NCBI GenBank assembly: GCA_964544885.1
Contig: CAZJDX010000004.1
Span: 112,312-176,311 of the forward strand
Reading direction: 5' to 3'
Origin: QQVM01 sp964544885
GTDB taxonomy: Bacteria; Bacteroidota; Bacteroidia; AKYH767-A; 2013-40CM-41-45
Length of the DNA stretch: 64,000 bases
The position numbers were made by a program, and so were the translations under genes. This document shows positions 1 to 10,185 of the stretch, one piece after another. The number at the start of each line of letters is the position of its first letter. The first letter of the stretch is position 1. The notes below the pieces were generated by a model. That model worked only from the letters and a program-made list of their open reading frames with translations, was not told where the DNA came from and searched no databases.

Positions 1-14
1 CTTACATGAAATAC

Positions 15-50
15 CAAGGGGAAATTTTCCTGCAGGAAAATTTCCCCTTG
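15..50. repeat. 36-bp perfect palindrome downstream of hppD
   Basis: The two 18-base halves are exact reverse complements with no spacer and a CTGCAG centre. It begins 23 bases past the hppD stop codon (minus strand). It could be the stem of an hppD terminator, but there is no T-run on the minus strand after it, so a protein-binding or extruded-cruciform role is also possible. Confidence 0.85.
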
Positions 51-73
51 ACGGTTAACATGGGCAATATAGA

Positions 74-1168
74 TCAGAGATTACCTCGGATCGCCTGTTC
101 CCTTTCAATAGCTTCAAAAAGCGCTTTGAAATTTCCTTTACCAAAGGACTTAGCTCCTTTACGCTGAATGATCTCATAGAACAGAGTAGGCCGGTCTTCT
201 ACAGGCTTGGTAAATATCTGTAGCAGATATCCTTCATCATCCCTGTCCACAAGAATTCCCAGCTTACCCAGGGTAGAAATATCTTCATCGATTTTTCCAA
301 CACGTTTCTCCAACTCCTCATAGTAATTGGAAGGCACTCTCAGAAATTCAATTCCTCTTTTCTGCAACTCCGTTACGGTCTTGATCACATCATTGGTCAG
401 GACGGCAATATGCTGTACACCGGCCCCTCTGTAAAATTCCAGGTACTCGTCAATTTGTGATTTTTTCTTCCCTTCGGCAGGTTCATTGATAGGGAATTTG
501 ATATACCCATTACCATTAGAAACCACTTTACTCATCAAAGCGGAGTATTCGGTCGAAATGTCCTTGTCATCAAAGGTGATGATCATCTTGAATCCAAGCA
601 CATCCTCATAAAACTTGACCCATTCGTTCATGCGTCCCAACTCCACATTTCCGACACAGTGATCGATCACTTCAAGCCCGATAGGTTCGGTTTTGAAGGA
701 TGATTTCGCCGCAATATATCCGGGCATGAATGCTCCCTTGTAATTTTTTCTCTCTACAAACGTATGTATTGTGTCTCCGTAGGTATGGATGGATGCGGTC
801 TTCACTTCACCCTGTTCATCCCGTAAGGTCTGTAATGCCGTATGCTGTCTGGCTCCGCGCGACATCGTTTCATAGAAGGACTTCTCTGCGTCATCGACCC
901 ATAAGGCAAGAACCTTGACTCCGTCTCCATGTTTTCTCACATGTTCCGAGATCTCGCTGTCGGGCAGCAGGGAAGTGGTGAGTACCAGCCGTATCTTTCC
1001 CTGTTGCAGTACATAGGAAGCTCTGTCGCGTATACCGGTCTCCGGACCTGCATAAGCGATCAGTTCAAAGCCAAATGCATGTTGATAGAAGTAGGATGCC
1101 TGCTTTGCATTACCAACCCAGAATTCTATATGGTCAGTACCTAACAAGGGAAGAAAATCAGCTGCCAT
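74..1168 (-). CDS. hppD: 4-hydroxyphenylpyruvate dioxygenase
   Basis: Fe(II) enzyme converting 4-hydroxyphenylpyruvate to homogentisate in tyrosine catabolism; cytosolic. The 364-residue protein has the two vicinal-oxygen-chelate halves of the family. The iron ligands can be placed by motif: H170 (EVIDHCVG), H253 (GVQHIAVL) and E332 (LFYEIIQRKG). The C-terminal signature GYLLQIFTKP followed by DRPTLFYEIIQ is diagnostic. Length is normal for bacterial HPPD, and the start ATG fits the usual N-terminus. No other homogentisate-pathway gene is in the window. The downstream side carries a 36-bp palindrome. It implies aerobic growth on aromatic amino acids, which fits a non-gut Bacteroidota. Confidence 0.96.
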   Translation of the reverse strand: MAADFLPLLGTDHIEFWVGNAKQASYFYQHAFGFELIAYAGPETGIRDRASYVLQQGKIRLVLTTSLLPDSEISEHVRKHGDGVKVLALWVDDAEKSFYETMSRGARQHTALQTLRDEQGEVKTASIHTYGDTIHTFVERKNYKGAFMPGYIAAKSSFKTEPIGLEVIDHCVGNVELGRMNEWVKFYEDVLGFKMIITFDDKDISTEYSALMSKVVSNGNGYIKFPINEPAEGKKKSQIDEYLEFYRGAGVQHIAVLTNDVIKTVTELQKRGIEFLRVPSNYYEELEKRVGKIDEDISTLGKLGILVDRDDEGYLLQIFTKPVEDRPTLFYEIIQRKGAKSFGKGNFKALFEAIEREQAIRGNL

Positions 1169-1254
1169 GATTATTGATTTTTAACTGTTGATGAATTGTT
1201 CAAGCCTAAATTTACGAATCTTCCAAAAAGTCGCCAAGTTCGGAAGCATGATAT

Positions 1255-3108
1255 TTATCTCTTTTTGGGAGGTTGAATTCCGCGTTCTTTAGCCATCGTT
1301 TCCAGTCTCTGCTGAAAGGACGATTTTTTCACCGGTTTTTTCTTGTTTTCCTGAATCTGGCGGTGTATGGCATCTTCGTCGATGAAAGCCTTGAAAAGGT
1401 ATTGCTGTCCGAATCCGAAAATATTGCTCAGGAAGTAGTAATAGCTCAGTCCGGATGAATAATTATTAAAGAATCCCAGGAAAAATATGGGCATCAGGTA
1501 CATCATCCATTTCATCTGGGGATTGGTTGCCGTTGCCATCTGCAGATTGACCTTTGTATAGATAATGGTGGAAATGGTCATCAGCAGGGTAAAGAGACTC
1601 ACGTGCGCGCCGTAAAAAGGTATCTTGAAGGGAAGGTCCAGGATATTGTCATAAGTTGAAAGGTCAGTTGCCCAAAGGAATGGCTCCTGCCGGAGTTCGA
1701 TGGAAGAGGGAAAGAAATTGAACATCGCGATAAGGATTGGCATCTGTAATAAACCGGGTATGCATCCTCCAAGCGGATTAACACCTGCCTTGCGGTAAAG
1801 TCCCATTACCTCTTGCTGTTTCTTCATCGGGTCATCCTTGAACTTCTCATTGATTTCCGTCATTTCGGGTTGCAGCACTTTCATCTTGGCCTGCGACTTG
1901 AATGAACCATAGGTGAGAGGAAGCAAGATGATCCTCACAAGAATAGTGAGCAGGAGGATGATGATCCCGTAGTTGAAATTGAAACTGTTGAGAAAATTAA
2001 AAGTGGGAATCACCAGGAACTTGTTTACCCATCCAAAGATGCCCCAACCCAGCGGTATCAGTTTCTCAAGGTTCAGGTCGTCGATTTTCTTAAGGGTCTG
2101 GTAATGGTTGGGACCGGCATAAAATCGCATGCCATAGCTCTCTTTTTCTTTGCGGTCATAAGGGAGGGAGAAGGAGGCGGACATGCTTTTTACATATTCA
2201 CTGTTCTCATCGGTGATGGTTTCCACCACGGGAGAGTCAAAAGTTTCATCGGCGATCAGTGCGACTGTAAAGAAGTGTTGTTTAAAGGCGACCCATTTCA
2301 CACGGGTCTTGAGACTTTCCTTTTCATCACTCGTCGGACTCAGGTAATCCACATCCTCCTCCGCGAAGCGGTAATAAATGGTGGCGCTTGCGCGCTCATT
2401 CTCCAGATTATTTTCTTTCCGTGTCAGCTGGTCTTTCCAGTCCAGATTGATATAAGAAGCATTGGAAGCTATGATATCCTGCATACCTACCGCGTTGATT
2501 CTGAAATCCAGCAGGTAAGAATCTTCAACCAGGCTGTAAACGTATTCAATATACTTTCCTTCACCTGCAGGCAGGCGCATGCTTACTTCATTGCTCTTTC
2601 CTGCCGTACCGGCCGACTGAAAATACAAATCTTTGGTATTGATGATCCTGTTGCCCGCGGAAAGGGACAGGTTGAATTCACCGGAATCTCCGGACATCAG
2701 GATAACCGGTCTTCCATCCCAGGTCTGATAATTCTTCAGTTCTATTCCTCTGATCCTTCCTCCATGGGAAGAGATCTCAACCTTTATCAGTTTATTTTCC
2801 AGACTGAGAATCTGTTCAACTCCTTCAGCGCCTCCTGCAAATTCGCCATACATCTCCTTATTGCGGTCAGGCGCGATACTGTCAGTTTGCAGAGAATCAG
2901 TCCCGGCCTTCTGTGAAGCGGTATCGCTGTAAGGTACCGTTGAGGAAGCTGCCGCAGCCATGGCTTCAAGTTTAGCCTGGGCCGCTGCAACCGAGTCCCT
3001 GCGATCCTGCATGGCCCTGATCTCTTCTTTACTCGGCTGCGTATAAATCGTGTAGGCAATGATCAGCAAGCCTATTAACAACAAACCTATTATTGACTGT
3101 CTGTCCAT
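1255..3108 (-). CDS. yidC: Membrane protein insertase YidC
   Basis: Inserts proteins into the inner membrane alone or with Sec. The 617-residue product has an N-terminal membrane anchor (residues about 2-22, GLLLIGLLIIAYTIY), a large periplasmic domain (about 30-350), and then the five-helix Oxa1/YidC core beginning near 365. Within it ILLLTILVRIILLPLTYG carries the conserved arginine of the hydrophilic groove. The C-terminus is basic (KKPVKKS), as in family members that contact the ribosome. In many Bacteroidota yidC directly follows pyrG; here both are on the same strand but a 6.6-kb surface-protein gene lies between them. A hairpin terminator at 3174-3204 ends the upstream transcript, so yidC probably needs its own promoter. 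Confidence 0.96.
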   Translation of the reverse strand: MDRQSIIGLLLIGLLIIAYTIYTQPSKEEIRAMQDRRDSVAAAQAKLEAMAAAASSTVPYSDTASQKAGTDSLQTDSIAPDRNKEMYGEFAGGAEGVEQILSLENKLIKVEISSHGGRIRGIELKNYQTWDGRPVILMSGDSGEFNLSLSAGNRIINTKDLYFQSAGTAGKSNEVSMRLPAGEGKYIEYVYSLVEDSYLLDFRINAVGMQDIIASNASYINLDWKDQLTRKENNLENERASATIYYRFAEEDVDYLSPTSDEKESLKTRVKWVAFKQHFFTVALIADETFDSPVVETITDENSEYVKSMSASFSLPYDRKEKESYGMRFYAGPNHYQTLKKIDDLNLEKLIPLGWGIFGWVNKFLVIPTFNFLNSFNFNYGIIILLLTILVRIILLPLTYGSFKSQAKMKVLQPEMTEINEKFKDDPMKKQQEVMGLYRKAGVNPLGGCIPGLLQMPILIAMFNFFPSSIELRQEPFLWATDLSTYDNILDLPFKIPFYGAHVSLFTLLMTISTIIYTKVNLQMATATNPQMKWMMYLMPIFFLGFFNNYSSGLSYYYFLSNIFGFGQQYLFKAFIDEDAIHRQIQENKKKPVKKSSFQQRLETMAKERGIQPPKKR

Positions 3109-3173
3109 CAGGAATTTTTAGAGAGGCCGCAAAGATAAAAAAAAAGGCTTGCCTTCCCTGTTGGAATGGGTCC

Positions 3174-3204
3174 AAAAAAAAGCCGGAAGAATCTCCCGGC
3201 TTTT
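3174..3204 (-). terminator. Rho-independent terminator of the 2194-aa surface protein gene
   Basis: A 9-bp perfect stem (3178-3186 with 3196-3204, AAAAGCCGG/CCGGCTTTT) with a 9-base loop. On the minus strand it is followed by an uninterrupted T-run. It lies 18 bases after the stop codon of the large gene and before yidC, and would uncouple the two. Confidence 0.85.
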
Positions 3205-3221
3205 CATTAAATAATTTGTTT

Positions 3222-6200
3222 TTAATTCTTTATGAACCTGACCTGTCGTGGGTTTTCTGTCCTGTCAACATGATCGAGTTTCAGGTAATATACACCCGGT
3301 GAAAGTTGTTCTATATTGCTCTGAAGAATATTGGCGCCGCGCTGGGTTCCGAATCTTTCCCAACTGACCAGTTTTCCATACACATCCAGAATCTGCACAT
3401 TGATCACACTTTCATATTCTTCAAAGAAGGAATAAGTGATGGTGGTTCTGGCAGGATTAGGATATACTGAAAGCGCGTCTTTGGTCTTCAGGCAGTTCAG
3501 GGCGACTATATCAGAAACACTTTCTGTTCCGTCTATATCCACCTGGCGTAATCTGTAATACACAACTCCGTTGCAAGGATCTTCATCCGTAAAATTGTAT
3601 TCTCTTGTTTCGGTAGTAGTACCTGCGCCGTAACCATTGATCTGCGCGATCTTCACGAAATTTTCTCCATCATAGCTTCTTTCAAGAATGAAGTAATCAT
3701 TGTTGATCTCGGATGCCGTGATCCACTCACAACGGTTACCTCTTTCGGTATTCTCGGCCCGGAAGGAGATAAGCTCAATCGGAAGTGCGGTACCGAACTG
3801 CACCGTGGCAAAGTTGAAGAACCCGGTATTGCTTGCATCATAGGCATAACGGCGTGATGCAGGTTTTGGCGGAGGTGGGAAGGTCGGGTTACATGGACAG
3901 GTTGCTTCCATCGTCCAGCTTCCTGAACCGTTTACATCTTTCATAATGGTCAGTGCGGCGAATGATCCGGCTGCTCCGGCTGTAAAGAAGTCAATATAAG
4001 TACCTGCCGGAACAGCCAGGGTGGTAGCTGCGCTGAGAGTAACGGTGGTAGCCGTAACTGCCGTGATGGTGGCTCCGGGAGGAACACCAAATCCCAGTAC
4101 ATTCATACCCACACTCAGAGCAGGGAAACCGGGAGTCGCCGTTGATGCAAAGGTGAGTACGGTTCCCGGAGCGCCCTGCGCAACACTTACGGCATGACTG
4201 ATGGATGCCGGCGTAGCCGTTCCCACGTAGTTTGAATAGGTACGGTTGTACAAAGTCATGGTATAGGTACCCGTAGGAGTTGCTGTACTGGAAATGGTAT
4301 TCCAGTAACCGTGATTCAGCGCCTGACGAAGACTCCAGTTATAGCCCGAACATTCAAGCGGCGGATAAACTCCGTTCACGAGCGGCAGGTTGGCTCCGCC
4401 CCAGCGCAGGAAGCGCATCAACAGATTATAAGGAGCGCTTGGAGGAGTGGTGAATTCAATATTCGCTCTCTCCCAACCGGTGATGGCATCCCCGACAGGG
4501 AAATCATAACTGGCAACGCTGGTCCCAAAATAACGGCGCATCCATCCTTCAACATAACTGGCTGTATTTCCAATGGTCGAAGCGGCGCCGGCGGTATTGG
4601 TAATTACAACTTCATTCGTACCGGTAATGATCTTACCATTGGTAAGAGTCAAAACCCCCGCGGTTCCCAGTACCATATTGTTAAAGGCTCCGGCGCTCAA
4701 CGTCACTGAGGAGTTGATCGTCTGGGCCATTCTCACATTGTTCAGCGTAAGAAGACTTCCATTATTGGTGAAGGTCTGTGGCGCCGCACCTATAAAGGAA
4801 AGCATGGATCCGGCAGGTGACTGAAATGTTGAGGTTCCGTTGAAGTTCGTGAAGTTTCTTCCTATTCTCAGATCAAACCCATTGCAGTTAAATACACTCG
4901 TTCCGTTGACAGTACTAAAGTCCCTGGCAACCTCCACGATAGCATTCATCTGGACATTGCCACCGCTTTTATTGATGACAAGATTACCCATTCTGCTTGT
5001 GCCGGTTATATTTCCGTTAATGGTTTGATTGGCACTACCGATAAATTCAATGATAGATGTTGGATCAGCAATTAAAGTCCCATCGTTTGTATAATTACCG
5101 CAAATCTGAAGAGTAACCCCTGCATTGATGGTGAGTGTGGCTCCGGGTCCGATATAAACATCCTTAACCTGCTCATTGGCTGTCAGTACCGGTTGGTTCA
5201 GGGGACCGGAGTTAATATTCGCACTGGTCACGCAACTGGGCGTACCGCATCCTCCCCAGTTAGCCACATCCGACCAGGTGCTGTTGGCACCGCCGGTCCA
5301 GCTTAAGGTGGCCGGTGAACCGAAATTCACCGGTGAGGAGGTGCCAAAGTCAAGGGTAAATCCGGCTGCAAGACCTGATGTATTATTGATCATGAGCAGG
5401 TAAGTTTCACCGGCAGTGACCAGGATATCCTGTGAGAATGGAGGATTAACCGGCAGGCAAATGGTACAGGTTCCTATACTCTGCATTCCCGTTGTACCTG
5501 CCGTGGTGCTGTAATTACAAGCCGCAATGGTGGCTGCATTGCTCAGAACCTGGGCGCAGGCATTGGCTATGGTCGGATAGCTGGAAATATTCCAAAGCAC
5601 CCAGTCATAATTAATATTGCTGGTCGGGATGATATCAAAGAACAGGTTACCGGTTGTAGCGATGTTGAAAGTGAACCAGGCTGAATTATTTTCTCTTGCA
5701 CCTGTGGCTGGCACGCAGCCATAGGCAGTGGCTGTATTACCCAGGTCACAGATATTTCCTGCTCCCTGGAAGCCGGGACTTCCATAGGTTGTTTGCTGGG
5801 CGCAGATCTGTGTAGGCAGCACGCAATCCTGTTGCGGTATGGGTGCCAGCGGAATCGAATTATCATAAATCGTTATACCGAAGGTACCGGTGAGCGCATT
5901 TCGGCCGTCTACAACCACATAATAGGTTACGCCAGGAGTAAGACCTGTGGCAATCAGCTCAGAGGCAAAAGTGCTCACTCCGCATTGTGTATAGTCATCA
6001 TTACAACTGACGGCGCCAAACGGTACGAGGGAGAAACAGAAAGCGCCCTGATAGATGGCTATTTGTGTATTGGTGAGCGTTCCAAGTGTGGTCCTTATTC
6101 TTACCTGTCCGGATGCAGGTGCTACGAAAGTATACCAAACCGTATTGAGTTCGCCTGCTCCTGAATTTGCCCAGCATGATGGGGCAGCACCGGCGCCATC

Positions 6201-9200
6201 CGGAGGATAAGGTTCACTCAGACCATTACTGCAGGAATTATATCCGGTATAGGTCGTTCCCAGCGTGACCAACTGAGCGTTACAGGGAAGATCGTTGCTT
6301 GGCGGTCCAAGAGGACATGGGTCTGTCACACATATTTCAAAACCACCGCTGAGGCCGTTCTTCGCCCAGATCCTTATGTATAGTGTTTCACCCGCTGTTC
6401 TTCCTGTAAGTGTAAGTGAGGGCATGGCTGGATTCACACTGCTGTTATCATTACATCCGATCTGCGTAAATGCCGTACTGCAACTGGCCGCTGAATAAAC
6501 CGCCATCACCGCATCAGGGATGTTGATACTTCTTGTGTCAATGGAAACCTGGCCACTGGCGGGTACGGTAACCGAGAACCAAACATCCCTGCTGGTGGTA
6601 TTGAAGTTTCCGCAGGTGGTGACCGTTGCCGGAACACCTGCCTGCACCGTGTTGGTGGCGCAAAGAGTAGTATAAGGTTTATAGATACATCCGGCGCTTA
6701 CTGAGAGCGGGATTGCCTGACATGGATTGTCATTGGGAACAGCCGTACTGCATGGAGTCTCAACACAGAACCCAAAATCACCTGTACGGGTAGTGTTACC
6801 ATTCCATATCCAGTGTCTTACATAAAGTATTTCACCCGGTACCAGTCCGCCTAGTGAGATATAAGGCATCAGTCCCGGACCACTGAGGTCGTCGCAGGCA
6901 AGTTGTGTAAAGGTCGAGCAGTTGGTAGAACGGTAAACAGCCATCTGATCATCGGTAACACTGCCAGCGGCAGTAACAAAGTTCATGGTAGTAATTCCGG
7001 GAGGAACTACAACGCGGACCCAGGTATCATTACTTGGATTCCAGCCCGGCGCCCAGAAAGGATCGCAGTTTACCGGTGCGGGAATACCAGCCGTTACCGC
7101 AGTGGGTGTCTGACAACGAAGTGAGAGTGTGGTATAAGTATTACAGGTTCCAGTTGTAACAGGGAAGTCGTTTGTGATCTGGCAGGGTTCATCAGCCTGG
7201 TATGGATTGGGCGCAGAAAGAGGGGAGGTCTCATAGGCCGCCAACTGGAAGGTTCCTTCGTTAGCCGGCAGTGTTGATCCATATGGCCAGACTCGCAGCC
7301 ATAAGGTCTCTCCCGGCGTGAGTCCTCCGCAAAGAGTTATCTCCGGTGCCAGTCCCGGTCCCGCATCATCATTGCAGGCCACCTGGGTCAGTGAGGTACA
7401 GGTTCCGCGATACACCTGCAGTACCGGATCACGCATACCGCCGGTGGTAGGACCGACCAGTCCGGTAATGGTAAGACCACCGGATGGAGGAACAATGATG
7501 CGGATCCATACGTCTATCCTCGGGGCGGTGGCGCAGGTATTTCCAGGCATACCGGTGGAAGTGGTAGCGCAAACATTGGTAAAGGTTGAATACACCGGTA
7601 CTCCTCCGGTAGTGACAGTCAATGGCGTGGCGCTGCAGGGTTCGTCGTATGAATTACAGGCGGAACTGAGACAGAATTCAATGCTTCCGTTAGACGCATT
7701 GTTTTCCGACCATACTCTGACCCAAACGACTTCACCGGGTGTTCTTCCGGTGAGAGCGACAAGCGGGAAGTTGGCATTGATACTCGAACCGTTATCCGCG
7801 CAGGCGATCTGGGTAAATGGACCTGCGCAACTTCCGGCTGAATAGACCGCCATAGCCGCATTGCCCATTGGATTGGTAGCGCCGGGGCGGGTATCAATCA
7901 CCACGTTACCTGCCGCAGGGATCGTCACACGGAACCATATATCCCCACCGTTATAATTTCCGCAGCTTGGAGCGGGAACTCCGGTGGTTGCCGATGCGCA
8001 GTTATTCGAATATCCCGCGGCTGTCCAGGTACAGGTCGCGCCGCCGACAGCAAGCATTGGTACACCGGCATCACAGGGATCATTATTCACCGGAGCCAGT
8101 CCGGCAGTGGCGATCTGTAAGGTGAATGGGATACAAGGCGGGGTGCCGTTGTTGTCAACCACTATGTAATAGGTGTTTCCTACAACCAGACTCACGGATG
8201 AAATACTTACCGAGTTGCCGGTAGAATTGTTTGATGCGAGACAAACAACACCAGCGGCGGTAGGACAATCGTTCAGAACGAAGATCCCGGGATTGGAACC
8301 CGCGCCTGTATTGGTCACGTTAATGGAAATACAGGAGTTGGCGATAGAGGTAGGAGTATAGGTATAGACAAAGTCTTCTCCGTTCATGTAACTGCTGCTG
8401 CAGCCATGAGTGGAGTTATAATCATTTACTGCTCCGCAGGTTGTCTGGCAGTTTAAAGTAAGCGGGAGTGTAGTGGAAAGAGCCGTTGCATTGGCACAAT
8501 TTGAGGCTCCGTAATTTTCCACGCAGATCTGGAATTCACCCTGTGCGGAGGCGTCGCCCGCAACACGAATATAGTACTGCGTTGCGTTACAGGCATTGGC
8601 CGGATCGCTGATATCTAAAACAGCATTGTTCGCGTTAATGGTGCCTCCTGTGCTGGCACAACCCATGGATACCAGCGCGCCGCAGGCACCGGAATATACT
8701 TCAACTGAAGTGGTAACTCCTCTGCATAAGGCTGCAAAATCTGTTGTGACCCGGAAGGAGGTGATGTTCGCCGGTTTGGTGAACCGATACCATACATCAT
8801 TGGTATTGCCTGCATCGCATGGAGCGGCCGGGGTACCTGTATTGGTAGCACCGATGAGAGTTCCAATGGTAGGCGTGCAGGCTCCGGCAGGGATGCTTCC
8901 CAGATTAACCGCGTTAGCACATTGATCGTTGGCGGGTACGCCTTTGTCAAAAGTGATGTATTGAACCTGGGTTATGACAGTATTAGCAGAACCCAGATTA
9001 TTTATATTGGATGTCTCAACGGTTTTGGAAGCGCTTCCGTTCGTCCAGCCGGGCAGATTCACCGGAGCGGTGCTTTGCACGACGGAATAAAAATCACCTC
9101 CGCAGGTATCGGCAAAACCTATGCTGGCACCTCCTGAAGTTCCGGAATAAGGGCCGTATGCCTGTGGGAGAGTCGTTACGATAGGTTGATAGAAATACTG

Positions 9201-9806
9201 TATCCTGCCTCTGTTAGCTACCGTGGTATGCGTGGAAGAATAAAAGCGAACGCACATCTTGGCAAGGTATGCTGAACCTGCATTCTTGTCCCAAACTACG
9301 TTCTGCCATTCCACATAGAATATTCCGTTAGCCAATCCCCCAATGGCACGGTATCCTGCTCCGGTGATGAGGTCATCCCAGAGTGGCGCGATCAGCGGGC
9401 CGTCTCCGGCAGGAATTGCTGTCAGATTATTGGCAGGCGTTGGACCAATGGGTGCAGGAGTACCAGCAGGCGCATTGGTAAGGATGATGAATCCGTTGGA
9501 TGAAATGTGAAAGGCGCTATAATCCCTTCCTCCGAAATTCACGCTGAAGGCGGCCGTTCCGACTATGGCGATAGCGGGTGTGATCTGTTCATCGGTACCG
9601 GCAGCTATGGGTGAAGCCGTAAGTGCGCCGATGGTCGGATAAGCGATGTAGCCGTAGGTATCTGTATAGGTAATCCCTCGACCGGCCTGGGCAAAACTGG
9701 TGTTCCACTGAAGGGAAATCAGCGTGAACAAGGCAAATAAAGTTTTAAGGAGAGTAGTTTTTTTCCACATGGTCAGGTATGGCTTAGCGTATGGTTTTTT
9801 AATCAT
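3222..9806 (-). CDS. Giant multi-module T9SS-secreted surface protein
   Basis: A 2194-residue extracellular protein. The N-terminus holds a signal peptide (MWKKTTLLKTLFALFTLISL, from an in-frame ATG at 9770, perhaps the true start). Next is a nidogen-like globular part (about 40-280), then about eight cysteine-bearing beta-sandwich modules of 110-150 residues. They share the pattern NDxPC...DVWFRVTVPASG...MAVYSA..C...FTQI.C.DN...GRTPGE.LWVRVW...FE.CV, resembling bacterial pre-peptidase C-terminal domains. A repeat-rich segment with WTGGANSTWSDVANW follows, then a T9SS type A sorting domain (SVYPNPARTT...LSPGVYYLKL). Most likely an adhesin or matrix protein; no catalytic domain is recognised. 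It has its own candidate promoter (9875-9905) and terminator, and separates pyrG from yidC. Confidence 0.9.
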   Translation of the reverse strand: MIKKPYAKPYLTMWKKTTLLKTLFALFTLISLQWNTSFAQAGRGITYTDTYGYIAYPTIGALTASPIAAGTDEQITPAIAIVGTAAFSVNFGGRDYSAFHISSNGFIILTNAPAGTPAPIGPTPANNLTAIPAGDGPLIAPLWDDLITGAGYRAIGGLANGIFYVEWQNVVWDKNAGSAYLAKMCVRFYSSTHTTVANRGRIQYFYQPIVTTLPQAYGPYSGTSGGASIGFADTCGGDFYSVVQSTAPVNLPGWTNGSASKTVETSNINNLGSANTVITQVQYITFDKGVPANDQCANAVNLGSIPAGACTPTIGTLIGATNTGTPAAPCDAGNTNDVWYRFTKPANITSFRVTTDFAALCRGVTTSVEVYSGACGALVSMGCASTGGTINANNAVLDISDPANACNATQYYIRVAGDASAQGEFQICVENYGASNCANATALSTTLPLTLNCQTTCGAVNDYNSTHGCSSSYMNGEDFVYTYTPTSIANSCISINVTNTGAGSNPGIFVLNDCPTAAGVVCLASNNSTGNSVSISSVSLVVGNTYYIVVDNNGTPPCIPFTLQIATAGLAPVNNDPCDAGVPMLAVGGATCTWTAAGYSNNCASATTGVPAPSCGNYNGGDIWFRVTIPAAGNVVIDTRPGATNPMGNAAMAVYSAGSCAGPFTQIACADNGSSINANFPLVALTGRTPGEVVWVRVWSENNASNGSIEFCLSSACNSYDEPCSATPLTVTTGGVPVYSTFTNVCATTSTGMPGNTCATAPRIDVWIRIIVPPSGGLTITGLVGPTTGGMRDPVLQVYRGTCTSLTQVACNDDAGPGLAPEITLCGGLTPGETLWLRVWPYGSTLPANEGTFQLAAYETSPLSAPNPYQADEPCQITNDFPVTTGTCNTYTTLSLRCQTPTAVTAGIPAPVNCDPFWAPGWNPSNDTWVRVVVPPGITTMNFVTAAGSVTDDQMAVYRSTNCSTFTQLACDDLSGPGLMPYISLGGLVPGEILYVRHWIWNGNTTRTGDFGFCVETPCSTAVPNDNPCQAIPLSVSAGCIYKPYTTLCATNTVQAGVPATVTTCGNFNTTSRDVWFSVTVPASGQVSIDTRSINIPDAVMAVYSAASCSTAFTQIGCNDNSSVNPAMPSLTLTGRTAGETLYIRIWAKNGLSGGFEICVTDPCPLGPPSNDLPCNAQLVTLGTTYTGYNSCSNGLSEPYPPDGAGAAPSCWANSGAGELNTVWYTFVAPASGQVRIRTTLGTLTNTQIAIYQGAFCFSLVPFGAVSCNDDYTQCGVSTFASELIATGLTPGVTYYVVVDGRNALTGTFGITIYDNSIPLAPIPQQDCVLPTQICAQQTTYGSPGFQGAGNICDLGNTATAYGCVPATGARENNSAWFTFNIATTGNLFFDIIPTSNINYDWVLWNISSYPTIANACAQVLSNAATIAACNYSTTAGTTGMQSIGTCTICLPVNPPFSQDILVTAGETYLLMINNTSGLAAGFTLDFGTSSPVNFGSPATLSWTGGANSTWSDVANWGGCGTPSCVTSANINSGPLNQPVLTANEQVKDVYIGPGATLTINAGVTLQICGNYTNDGTLIADPTSIIEFIGSANQTINGNITGTSRMGNLVINKSGGNVQMNAIVEVARDFSTVNGTSVFNCNGFDLRIGRNFTNFNGTSTFQSPAGSMLSFIGAAPQTFTNNGSLLTLNNVRMAQTINSSVTLSAGAFNNMVLGTAGVLTLTNGKIITGTNEVVITNTAGAASTIGNTASYVEGWMRRYFGTSVASYDFPVGDAITGWERANIEFTTPPSAPYNLLMRFLRWGGANLPLVNGVYPPLECSGYNWSLRQALNHGYWNTISSTATPTGTYTMTLYNRTYSNYVGTATPASISHAVSVAQGAPGTVLTFASTATPGFPALSVGMNVLGFGVPPGATITAVTATTVTLSAATTLAVPAGTYIDFFTAGAAGSFAALTIMKDVNGSGSWTMEATCPCNPTFPPPPKPASRRYAYDASNTGFFNFATVQFGTALPIELISFRAENTERGNRCEWITASEINNDYFILERSYDGENFVKIAQINGYGAGTTTETREYNFTDEDPCNGVVYYRLRQVDIDGTESVSDIVALNCLKTKDALSVYPNPARTTITYSFFEEYESVINVQILDVYGKLVSWERFGTQRGANILQSNIEQLSPGVYYLKLDHVDRTENPRQVRFIKN

Positions 9807-10185
9807 GGTATGGCGATTGAATGGAGATCATGGCAGCTTAACAGCCAATCACTCAATACATAATTTCAGAACCTCAAACTTACTGATTTTAGAGGCTCAA
9901 AGCAAGAAAAATATCTCTTGATTATCAACAGGTTGCCTCGTTTTTCAGGTGTATGTGAACGATCCTGATTCAAGGGTGAACGAATGCAAATCTTGGGTGA
10001 AAACGCCGACCCTGTTTCAGTACAATTATTTCTGTATTGAGGAACATGAAGAAATGACCCCGATCCGGAGAATTGTTAATAAAAAAAATGACGGATTTTG
10101 GTATTGATCCGGATGAATTCAAGTTCAATCACACATTAAAAAATCCTGAACAATACCCGTATCAACTTAAAGCAGAAAATAATTT
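9807..10185. other. 379-bp intergenic region between pyrG and the giant gene
   Basis: No convincing gene. It contains the minus-strand candidate promoter at 9875-9905. The remainder shows no hairpin with a T-run after pyrG that I could identify. A 55-codon open frame at 9927-10094 (+) has no start codon and no recognisable motif. Confidence 0.6.
9875..9905 (-). promoter_or_regulatory. Candidate Bacteroidota-type promoter for the giant surface gene
   Basis: On the minus strand a TTG (9905-9903) lies 20 bases before TAAGTTTG (9882-9875). This matches the Bacteroidota consensus TTG-N~19-TAnnTTTG. The predicted transcript start is about 60-100 bases before the start codon. Confidence 0.5.

Noticed and set aside
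2104..2916. 270-codon open frame antisense to yidC
   Set aside because: It lies fully inside yidC on the other strand, has no recognisable domain or promoter, and follows from yidC codon bias.
7318..7845. 175-codon frame antisense to the giant surface gene
   Set aside because: Shadow of a repetitive threonine/glycine-rich coding sequence; no independent evidence.
9927..10094. 55-codon open frame in the pyrG-giant gene gap
   Set aside because: No start codon near its beginning, no family motif; a frame of this length is expected by chance in 380 bases.
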